From assembly GCF_026151205.1 (NCBI RefSeq), contig NC_087073.1:11501578-11565577 (forward strand): a stretch of DNA of 64,000 nt. The letters run 5' to 3'. The position numbers were made by a program, and so were the translations under genes. Shown piece after piece: positions 13,801 through 25,800 of this stretch. The stretch is from Bolinopsis microptera. Lineage: Eukaryota; Ctenophora; Tentaculata; Lobata; Bolinopsidae. Under the pieces are notes generated by a model. The model saw only the letters and a list, made by a program, of their open reading frames with translations, did no database searches and had not been told where the DNA came from. The number at the start of each line of letters is the position of its first letter. Position 1 is the first letter of the stretch.

Positions 13801-16800
13801 CTGGGCGACGCTCGGCCTGTCACTCCGCCATATCTGCATGCTTATAAACAGCAAAGACTGGGGTCCCCAGGTGGCATTGAATATGATGAAATACTCCATC
13901 ACGGATCGGGAAATTGAGCGGCCATCCACAAAAGAAAAGCGGCCACACTTCTTGTTAAAACTAGAATTGTTCCAAACTGGTATATCTCACGATATACCAT
14001 TTTTTCTATACTATTAACAATAAAATAATTTAACTGAGAATGGTATATCTGAAGATATACCATTTGGGTTGGCTAAAGTCTATAAAATGTGTATTATAGA
14101 TATACCGGTTTTATAGAAGATAAGTTTCTTGAAAGTGGTATATCTGCAGATATACCACTTTGTTTTCACGATTGTTAAAAGCTAAAATGGTATATTGTAA
14201 CGTATACCAGTTTTGGAAAATAAAATTTCACTTTTTTTCAAAAATTTCTTCAAAATTGTTCAAAAAAAGTTCCAAAGATGCACCTTTTCACCCTGAAGAC
14301 TATGTGCTACCTGCGCAAAATTGGTATAATTTCAGATATACCAGTTTTGCATGTGGTCCCTCATATATACATTGTGATTGCTAAGATCAGTTCTTGTTCC
14401 ACTTTCTGGTTCGTATCAGATCGCGTCCGGTCTGCACAACGGTGGTTAAGCGAGTGCATGATGAGCTTGTTACGGTGAGATCTCATATCACTGCGCCGAG
14501 ATGCAATGGGTAATAACAAGGGCATGAGAACACGTCACGAGGGATCGCATCCAGGAATCTGATCAACCGTAGCCAAGAAGAGAGGTTGCTCAGTGAAACG
14601 TAGATAATGATAGAGGCAAACAGTATATAAAGCGGATCAAAGTTGAGGAGAGTATCTCATTAGAACTACCATCTCCAGTACTGCAACACTACAACTTGAG
14701 AACAACAGCTACAACGATGTTCGATGAAGATACGGTGAAGGTGGTCAGAGGAAGAACTGCTAACAGTCAGAACCTTCTACACCGTGATTTCCGCTACTCC
14801 AAAGATGGAAAGCCGACTCTGGATGGACGACAGGCTTGGAGGTGCGTGAAGAAGAACGACAGATGCAAGGGACGACTCTACACCCTCAACGGATCCCTGG
14901 TGTCAGTCACCCAGCCTCACAACCACAGTGCCGACATAGCTGACTGCGAAGTCCGAGAAGCCCTCTCCCAAGTCCACGATCTGGCTGCGACTACGATTAC
15001 TCAGAACCACAGAATCTACTGCTCCGTTACTGGCTCGCTGTCTCAGGCTGCTCGCTTCCTCCTCCCCAGTGAAAAAGCGGTGAAGAAGCAAGCTCAGAGA
15101 GCCCGCCGGAAGGAGAACCCTGTCCCTAGAGCTCCGACGAACCTGGCAGACCTTGAACTGGAGGAGGACGACTGCATGTCTCTGGCTGGCGAACCTATGC
15201 TCCAGTTTGATAACAAAGACGACGAGCTGCTCAGAAGTGTTATGTGAATTATTGATTGCTGTAACTTCTTGATAATGATTTGTGGGATTTAGATATTATT
15301 AAATCCCACAAAGTTATATTAACTTTTTGATTTTCAACAACTCAATATTCTCGATTTACATTGTCTGCAAAGCCCTGAATAAAAAAATGAACAACTAAAC
15401 TAACAAGAATTATACAAAATGATAAAGAGAAAAAATTAAACTTATAATGCGAATCTAGAACAAAACTTAGAAACAAGTTGAATGTGTAAGTTCTGTCTTA
15501 GGTACAGTTAGTAGTAGTACCGCCGTACTGTCCAAAGTAAAGTGGGTGTCATGTGATCCGCCGTTCCGTCCAAACTTTTTGGAAAGTACGGTCGTACCGG
15601 CCTCCGCTGTACCGTCCTCTGCCGGACTGTACACCGCCGCAGTGACTTCCGCCACAGTGACCGGTTCCCCTAGAGGCTGTGAGACTACAATAGTAGTACA
15701 GTAGTAGTATTGCTACATAGATGATATTGTGATGCCAATCCAATTAACTAAACTATGAAATTGATATGTAATGAAAGTGTAAACCTGTCTAATTCCAGGG
15801 GGCATGTATAATACGTATGTTGAACGAAGTTTTGGGAGATAAGTTGTTCTACGAGGGTATCAACAGTTACCTCACTACATACGAGTATTCCAACGCGGAG
15901 CAAGGTCAACTCTACACCGCTATTAACGAGGTAATTAGATAATGAGTTAATGAGTAAACTATTAAATTGTTTATCGTTTGTGTACTTGTCAATTTTATAA
16001 ATTCAGTGTTAATCAAGATAAGATGCCGCCTCCCCTCTCCACCTGAACAACAGATAAATTTGCTGAAAAATATCTTGATAAGTTTCACTTATTTTGGTGA
16101 ATGTTCAACTGGTTTAGGTCATTTCTATTTGTGCCACATCAAAGTGAGGGAGACACTCCACATTCCACATCCACAATCCACATCAAATCCTACATGAAAG
16201 TGGGGGGCTCCTTATATTTTATATGAAACTGAAATGAAATTTGATTTTTGAGATATTCAGAGTTCAAACCCCGTCTGAGGCAGGCAGGCCAGGTCACCAA
16301 GCTGTGATTGGTACAGGATTTATCCTGGTAATTATGCTCGGAGGATATCAGTGACGCGATTCCCACTACAGTGTAAGCTGCAGTGTAGCTGTAATAGTCT
16401 ACCGCCATTCGGAATGAGTGTGAACTTGCTTACCAGGCAATCATGATTTCCGCTTGGTACTCATCAGGTCTCTAAGAAAGCCAACAGTGTGCTGATATGC
16501 ACTGTCATATGTACTTCCTAGAAGCAGCACACGGCCCATTTCGGACTTGCACGAGTTATAATTATATTTTAGATAAGCATTGTTTTCAAAAATCTGCCCC
16601 CGGATAATGGATTATATGTCTCTCTCTCTCTCTGTTCTGGTCAACGGTTTCTGGCCTCTTACGATAAAGAAGGAGGCCTTCTCGCCGTGCCCACAGAATG
16701 CAACTCCTGCTAGCTGCATTCCAGGACTCCCAAAGTATATACGAAATCATAAAATAATAAATATCAATGCAACAGACCTCTGGAGTCTTGAAGCTGTCAC

Positions 16801-19800
16801 TACCTGTCTCAGAGCAAACCCACTTCGGTTGTGGTACTTCGGTGGGCAGACAAGGGACTTCCGAGCCAGGTCATCTCCTGGAATTTGTGCTATTATTAGT
16901 TTTCCTGGGAGTGGGTTATTTCCTGATGTTGTTTTCCTGAAATTGTGTTATTTCCTGGTGTTAATTCCTAGTAGTTTACCCAAAGAGATCTTCCTTGTCT
17001 AGTCTTTTTGACTGTTCCACAAACTTTATGATGTGGTTGAGTTTACTGTTGATAATTTCCTCCATTGTGAGTAGAGGTTTACCAAATATCCTCAGTCTGA
17101 TAGTCATCAGCTGTACACATTCGCAGAGGAAATGTTGTGATGTTTCTGCTTCCCCTGGGCAGTGTTCGCAGTCTTGTGTCTCAAAGTTGACGTTGTTGGC
17201 CCTAGTCTGAAAGTAAGCTAGTGGGCTGTGCCCTGAAAGTAGCCATGTTAGCCATCTGAGGTGAGTTCCTGTGATATTAATATTCCTGTATTTGTATTTG
17301 TTAAGGAATAGTCCAAGAGGGATTTTCCCTTTATCACTGAGGTCGACCTGTCGGTATGCGTTGAGGTGTAGTTTGAATAGGTACTCATCGATTGCGTTGT
17401 TGATGATTCCTTCAGGTAGTGGGAGGAATGGTTCAGGTCCTATGGGGATACTGCTGGATCCCTCTCTTGCGAGTTCGTCGGCAAGTTCGTTACCGTGTAC
17501 TCCTTCGTGTCCTGGGACCCACCTAAGTTCTACTCGGTGGGGGGTACCTAATGATTATATGTAACACCGCTTCCAAATTTAACATCCAATAAAATACAAA
17601 TAAAGATTACCTGCTAACAATAACTTGTTAATAATAACTGAGGCAGTGCACCATAGCTGTATCTATTACATTGTTCATTATTCAGCACTAGTTCAGAAAT
17701 CATTATCCACAAATCAATTATCCATCATTTATCAATTGTCCAGTGTAGAAAGCATTATTCATGCCGCTATAAATTATAATCATAGACTCAAATTATATGC
17801 CGAACGTGATCAACATTGTTCGAGGGAGATTTCCATGCGTTCATATGTGTAATATTAAGCATATTAAGTAAAAACTATAGAATGTGATGTAGGCTTATTT
17901 CAATAAATGTGTGCGAGATGTGGCAATTACTAAGTCGCTATACAGTATAGTTAAATGGAGAGCACGTTTCCTTGATTTTTGTAGGGGATTTATCGGGGAT
18001 TTGACCCTTGTAGGGGATTTATGTTCCGGGGTATTTGGAACATGTTTAGATAGTTAGTACCTGTCCCAAACCATCAGAAAAATCAAGTTTCGAACTCTCA
18101 ACCCACTCAGGCCACTCCCAGGGGCCACGCCCATCCCAAAATAGCTGAAATCCAGGTCAAATCAAAACTGAGAATCTTTACCCCTGTAGGGGATTTATGT
18201 TCCGGGGTATTTGGAACATGTTTAGGTGGTTTAATAGTTAGTACCTGGCCCAAATCATCAGAAAAACCAAGTTTCGACGTCTTGACCCACTCAGGCCACG
18301 CCCAGGAACAATGCGCAACAATTTGGGATGGACGGCCTGAATGGGATTGGATGTGTTAATAATTTATTCATATCTTATTGTCTATAAATACGAGCAGTTT
18401 GGTGAGACTTCTGACGGCTACCGTCGTAGATTCTACAATGATAAATATTGTAACATACGTGCGGCGTGCAAAATCCCCTACAAAATCCCCTACAAAATTC
18501 AGGGAAACGTCTTCTGAATGATTTATGTAACGCGCGATGTCTTAGATATTGAAGCGCGCACGCGCACCTGCATGGTTAATTTATTTCAATCTGTGCACTG
18601 AGTAAATGATGTGTCGACACATCGCCTGTTAAATGGCAATTAAATATACATCGATTAACTGTCGAAATTGCTGAAATGAGAAATTATCTTACAATAAATA
18701 TCTATAAAATATATGTTTACCTTTTTAAATCTTCTCAGCGATGCGCGATTAAAATTAACAAATACTAACCCTTCTCATCTCTTTTTTCTCTTTAGACTGC
18801 TAAACACATGGATCAAGCAATAGACATCGGCGAGTTCATGGGAAGTTGGACGCTACAGATGGGTTACCCTATAGTTCATGTGAAACTAACTGGAGAAAAC
18901 AAAGTCCAGATTTCTCAGACGAAATACAAGTTCCCCGGCGAAGTGGAGACTGAGTCCCCCCTCGGGTGAGTTAATATATCAAGGGTATATTTTCAAAACA
19001 TCTGTTGATTTCGTCTAGAGTGACCTGCCGCCCGTCCACTCTCTGTAAGTAACTGTAACATAATCATCAAATTCCAGTTATAAGTGGCACATACCGTTCT
19101 GGTACCAAACAAACGAGGAAACTGGAAGCAACAACTTCCTCTGGGTATCTGAAGACTCGGTAGAGTTTGAGACAAAAGAGAACACCAAGTGGATCCTGGG
19201 AAACTCTCTAGCAAGAGGCTTCTACAGAGTCAACTACGATGCGGAGAACTGGGGCAAGATTATAGATTTACTACACAACAGTCATACAGTATTTCATGAA
19301 GTGGACAGGATGAAGATTATAGACGATTTGACGTCCATCAGCCAGTAAGTACTCAAGTTTTACTTACCACAGTGTAGTAATTGATTGTGTAGTAATTGAT
19401 ATAATAACATAATTATGATAGTTTGTGGTTTTGTGGAGAATAACATCACTATCACTGCGTCCAGTGAAAAGTTTTAACTTATATCTTCAACTTTACTCAG
19501 TACTATATAAGCTGTATATTTTAATCCTACAGGGTAGTAGATGATGTGGATATAACACTGGCGCTTGAAGCAAGCTTGTACTTGAGGAATGAGTTATCTC
19601 TGTACACTCTTACAGGAAGTCTTACCTCACTTTCTAGAATCATTGGTAAATATTCTCCTCACTGAGCTATTTTTTTGCTAGATGACTTCTTGTAAGATTT
19701 GAAGATTTACCGTCCTGTTTTGAATACAGTTTTAATATTTTAAAGACTAAAAGTATAGAAATTAACACTACAATTCCCAGGTAAGCTAGCGGTGCTTGAA

Positions 19801-22800
19801 GAGTACGGTGACGAGATCAACTCCTTCTTTCTCCACATAATGGAACCTGTCGTTAAGAGGATAGGATTGGAGCCTAAAGAAGACGATGACTTTCAAACAG
19901 GGTACGACTGGAAATTAGTGCGATTTATATTTAACTTCGAGCTATTGCGATGACGAAACAGTTTACAATTTCCTCGGCTTGATAAAACTATTTTAATTTA
20001 ACTTTATCTCAGGTTGTTCCGCGGGGAGATCCTGACAGAAGTAGCTCAACACGGTTACCAGCCAGCTGTAGATTATGCACACAAGCTGTATCAAGAACAC
20101 ATCTCTACTGGACAACAGGTTTGTGTTACCAGTGTGTTACCAGTGTGTTACCAGTGTGTTACCAGTGTGTTACCAGCGTGTTACCAGTGTGTTACCAGTG
20201 TGTTACCAGTGTGTTACCAGTGTGTTACCAGTGTGTTACCAGTGTGTTACCAGTGTGTTACCAGTGTGTTACCAGTGTGTTACCAGTGTGTTACCAGTGT
20301 GTTACCAGTGTGTTATCAGCGTGTTACCAGTGTGTTACCAGTGCAATGTGTTACCAGTGTGTCTGTGTATTGTAGCATGTGAAGTTAGGGGTACTTTGAT
20401 CAGGGGCGTGCACATGATTATTGAAAGGGGTAAGCGAGGAGTCGGCGCGAAGCGCCGGCTCCGAGACTACCGCCGCGAGCGAAGCGAGCAGCAGCAGGGG
20501 CCCGGGGGCACAGCCCCCGGAAAATTTTTAACTGAATTATATGCGAAACCAATAGGATATCAATACAGAAGGTTCAAAGCAGTTGATAACAAACTTGGTC
20601 ATTAGAAATATTTTAATTTTCAAAACATTGGACAAATTAAGATTAAAGATGGCACGAATTTTAAGTTATTTCGGATATCTCCAGTCTGAAGAGTGGTAGT
20701 ATGGTTGAGTGTACGCTATTTGGTACTGGATCGTGATGTCCAATGATTCTGATATAATTATAGATTATGATCGAGGTTCAATTTCTGAACTTGATCAGCA
20801 TAGATGCCAATTGGCTATCATCAGTAATCTAACATTGTACTAGATCAAAGTAGATACTTTTAGCTACTCTTTCCCATATTAATCTGCCTCTCTCTAATCT
20901 CTTGACTCTTTTGAGATCGAACTGTTTCTTAATGTGTTGCCATTTCTGACTGTATTCTGGAAATATTAGCATTCATGTAAGTCATGTTATGTTTAATGTT
21001 TAATCCATTTTCAACCTTCCCAATTTCAATTGAATGCTAGTAACGTAATGACCATTAATTATGGATGATGACAGTTACAACGTTTCATTGGATCTCGAGC
21101 CTCATGGGGCACGAGCCTCATCGATTCCCACCCAGCCATGAAGAAGTAGCTACCTAGAATTGGGGCAACCATCCCATGGAAAATGTATGCAGAAGGAACG
21201 TGTACCTTACAAGACATTTTTATAACGTACGAAATGCGACGGTTTTCCCGAAATTTCGCCATATTTTCGGACCGCCAAAATTTCGGTCGTCGTAATAGAA
21301 TCCGTCGCATTATTTTTAGCTTATTCCAATAATTGTGGCTTCATCGATTCATTTTGTTCTTGAAAAGTTAGTGATATGATGGTGGGACAAATAAACACAA
21401 TATTCCATGATGAATTTAATGTCAAGTTATACGTTTTAAATTTACAATAAATTACATTTATGTGCTAACATAAACGTCTTATAGACTAAGTCAAGATAAA
21501 CAATTTAATACCAAACTCAATAAGTGAAACTGAAAGATTCGAGCCGGACCCCTTAGAGAAAGATGAAGAAATCGTTTTATAAGTTTCATTTTGTTTCAAC
21601 ATGATTTTACCGATTTTTAGAAAATTTTGAATTTCCTTTGTGTCAGAAAACAAAATGATGAAAAATACCCTTATTTTCTGTGACGTCCGAAATGTGACGG
21701 TTTTTGTTCAATTTCGCCATATTTTCGGACCGCCAAAATTTCGGTCGTCGCACATTGGTCCGCCACAAAAATGTCTTGTAAGGTAACAGTCTTGTTTCAC
21801 TAGTTCGAACTTAGTACATTTGTTTAAAAAATAATGCTTGTGTTTGATGTCGTTTAATTTTTTTGTGAAAATTTTTATAAAATTTTTAATACAAATATTT
21901 TGTTGCTGTAAAAAGCAATTTTCAACAAAAATTATAGGTCAACATTTCAAAAAGGGGGCGGCGACCGCCTTCATCGCCCCCCCCCCCTCCCTGGGCACGC
22001 CCCTGACTTTGATATATATATATAAAATTCGAACAATTGAAACAAATCAAATTGGCGGGCAAACGATCCGTTTCATGATATGTTTAAAACAATACCAATC
22101 ATCAGGGCAGAATTATAATGCTCCTGCTTAACTGCAGACGAGCACTCTCTTAGCTTTGGGAAACCAAGCAACAACTATTTATTATATATATATTATATAT
22201 ATTTATGTATTTTTCATATTGTTCAGACAGTAGATGTATACGTGTAACATCATCAAATAGGTGTTTTGAGGCTAGATAGGTATCTTGAAGCTGTCGATGA
22301 GATTATCTGATGTATAATTGATCAGTGTTTTACGATATGTCGAGTCTAAGTGTAGGATGAGAGTTGGGCCATGTAGACTCCTCAGTCCTCAGTCCTCGAG
22401 TCTTCGTAATTTGAGTAATGATGTAGAGTGTAGATGATCAGTAGTAACTATACTTGAATATGAAGTAGGAGACATTGTATTGAGCTGTGCTCAATATGAA
22501 TGATCCAGCGAATTGCCTAAGGAGTCAAACGACATTCGAAAGCGCGCATGGTTAATGTTATTACGCCAATAAGATAGCCCCTAGGAGACCACTGATCCCA
22601 CATATTATTACCATAATAACTATACTAATGGGCACATGATCACATAATTGCTGACTGAGCGATTCCGTACAACAACCTTTCTGGTACAAATTTGTCTAAA
22701 TTTCCCTAACAATGAGAGTAATGCTGAAACGCCACTTTGAGTTTCACGTCGTGGGTGGTCAGGTTTAGAACCCATATTAAACTAGCTCTATTCACCCTTC

Positions 22801-25800
22801 TGACGTTACTGAAACACGTTGCCCTCTCGTTTGATCTACTCATTACCTCAACTGAGTGTGGACTAAAAAGACCAAAGTATTTCTGACTTCTCTTACCATT
22901 GATGGCCCCAGAACTATGAAGTATGAACTCAACAGTTGACCTAGCAGATCCAGTCGAAATGAACGACGTATACAACCCCCACGTCAAAGATTATCCCAAC
23001 ATAAAATATCCTGACATGAAAACTCCCTTCGTCCCCCTCGACTATTCGCTAGGTTTCCTCCTACTCCTCTGTACCTTGATCGGTATCCCTGGCAACATCT
23101 TAGGAGTCTTCTACTTCACTTCAATGACCAAGAAAGATCGGGTCACGTTGCTTTACATAATAATTTGCAGCATTGACATCATCACTTCCTTCTCTCACTT
23201 GCCGGTTGCCATAGCAATGTTCAGGGGGAGGAAACCAGGACTGTTCAACAACTACCTGTTCTGTGCTCTCTGGGAGACAACCTTTACTATCCTACAGAAA
23301 ATGTCAATATTCTTAGTCCTGCTTCTAAGCACCCTAAGGACAGTAGCAATAGTGAAGCCCTTCTATAAGATACGGATAAGAACAGTAATGGGAAGTGTGG
23401 CGGGATACCTGGTGATCCTGATCCTGATCCCAGTTCTCCAGTATAAGATTCCTCCTCTGCGGGGCGAGTTCAAGTACTCCTGGGATGGGGCCTACTGTTA
23501 CTACAACTTTGAGATGAAGTTCGAGCACGCTGTGAACCTGGTCATGGTGGGACTCCCTCCCATTTTAACCTTCGTAACCCTCATGGTATCAGTTCTCAAG
23601 TTGCATTTCTCTGCTAAAAAGTCTGTAAGTCGGAGTGTCAAGGGTGATAGAAGTCCGAGAGCCAAGGTGATTCAGAAGTGGAAAGACCGAGCAAGCATAA
23701 CAATAGTGATGTTCAGCAGTCTGTTTCTGGTGTGTAACCTCCCCCTTTTTGTGAACATGATGCACAACATGACCAGCAGGTTCTTCGGGGTGAAGTATCC
23801 AGGGGTTTACTTTGGTACTCGCTTCATGTTCTGGTACTCCTGGCACATTGCCAAGATGGAGAGTGTTGTGGTAAACGCAGCTCTCAATCCAATATTCTAC
23901 TACTGCAGGATGAGACGGTTCCGGTTGTGGTGCAACATGGTTATTACCTGCAGATCCTTTAGACTAAACGACCTTCACGATAGCATGAGACCGGGATTTT
24001 CAGGGATGCAGGCTAGTAGTGATGCAGCTTATAGGCTGAGGATGGTGCGTGCTTCGAAGATGGCGAACGGGACATTTGAAAATGGACAATGTCAAACAAT
24101 GTCACAGAGTGTTGCCGACTCGAGTGGCACTGGGTGTAGTGGGCTCGTAGAGGAATTGGCTTCGTCTTCAGCTGATAATTATTGTGAGACTAATTTATAA
24201 TTAAATTCATTCAAGAGATAATCAGCATCGGACTGATATGAAGAGGCTTAATAGCTTGAATAATTACTTCTGTTGTGCCCAAATTATTATCGCTATGATT
24301 ACGTTAGGCTTGTTGGCTTTCTTATAGCTATGTAGACATAGACTGCGCTACATATCGCTTTCTCATATTTCAATATGTTAGATTCATCTCTAATTGGTAC
24401 AGTATCGGAATACATTGTAGTCTCTTTTAATATTGTATTGTAAATTTAGTAAGTTCGTTAATTTATATTTCTTCATTTAGTTCAAAAACAAGTTAAATTC
24501 TTGCATCAAATTCAATGAATTTTTTCCCAAATTACAATCAAAGAAAATCTCAAAGTATAATGGCCATGGTTTTAATACTACTTTATCAAATCAAGGTAAG
24601 GTTATTGTTAACCCCTTATGTAATTGCATAATTTATACCCTACGATAAAATGTAACAACTAACAAAAAGTGTCCATATCTTGATATCTTATTATTATATC
24701 ATTAACATACAATTCTTAGTGTCAAAACCCCATAGTCCGGATCTAGTTGAGCATGCAGAACATGAACACAGCCAGGTCGTAGTATCCTGACTCCTCCATA
24801 CCATGCTTCACCATCTTCCTCCACACTTCCCAGTGTTCTGCGCTGTCCGCGTGCTCTGTCACAACTCCCTCATCGTCTACCAGCTTCTCTGCTATATCTT
24901 TCTGCAGCTGGGGTTGTAAGAGTTGTCAATAAGAAGAGCATTTTCAATAACCACATGTGTCGTTATTACAGACAAAACTTGCAAGAGATACGATTATGTT
25001 TATACATATCTAGCTTACCTCAATATCGGAGAGATCAAAGTCAATTCCATCAAAGTCCGCTTGTGACCCCTCGCCACTTAACGTTAAGGTATATCTCATA
25101 TGGTAGCGTGATTCTATGTCGTACAGGTCAAAGTCAGCTGATCGTCTCTCTCTAGATTCGAGGTCTGAAATTATAATTTATTTGTATACTAAATGGTGTA
25201 TATATATAAGGTATATACTGGTCCTTACATACCCTGTTATGTGAGTACGACCTTGATTACGACGAAACTTACAATGATCTGTAAGGGTTTTGTTTCCAGA
25301 GGTAATTCCAGGGTACTTGATCTTGAAGGCCATGAGATTTAGATAGTTCAGGATATCGTTCTCTGCAACATTGGTTGCACAACCACAGATATCAGACTCA
25401 GGGTCCAGTAGTCGTTTTACCAATCTGTACTGTTCGGCGGCGCTGTCCCAGACCTCAGCCATATGAAAAGCGTGGGTCAGTTTATCGAGGGTGTTGAAAT
25501 TGGTAATTCCCCACCAGGTTCGATTCATGTTCCTCATCACCTGCGCAAATATCAATTGGTCAGTATCAAGGTGCTGAGAGTCTTATTTGAGCACTGAACA
25601 AGGAGTCGGACAATAATGCCTCATTAAGTCTCTTAAGCTAAAACGCTCAACGTATCTCCCTCGTTACTGTTCACCACACTTACCAAGTCGAATGTCTTCA
25701 TACTCTGTGTCGAAAAGTCTTCATCATACCCTGCTAACGGTGCGTTGGGTAGAATCCTCGTGTCGCTCATCAGATCAATATTTACTGAAATATCATGTAT

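Larger units (their letters stand above)
12968..15687. mobile_element. 2.7-kb element with about 185-bp terminal inverted repeats, encodes a FLYWCH protein
   Basis: The sequence 12968-13152 returns in reverse complement at 15501-15687, about 90% or better by eye, beginning TAGTCTCACAGCC. The TIR is GC-rich with repeated GGCGG/CCGCC blocks, unlike the AT-rich surroundings. Long TIRs plus a FLYWCH gene are reminiscent of Mutator-like elements, but no transposase is visible and I find no matching 9-bp flanking duplication. The inside contains a second inverted repeat with a palindrome cluster (13271-14366), a TATA box and one intact ORF. The element fills most of aminopeptidase intron 10. Confidence 0.75.

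Noticed and set aside
16580-17002. 140-codon + strand frame
   Set aside because: It is antisense to the 3' end of the LINE fragment and has no protein-like features.
20014-20605. Three overlapping frames rich in Cys-Tyr-Gln
   Set aside because: They read through the 11-bp minisatellite after aminopeptidase exon 16; only the part to 20118 is exon.
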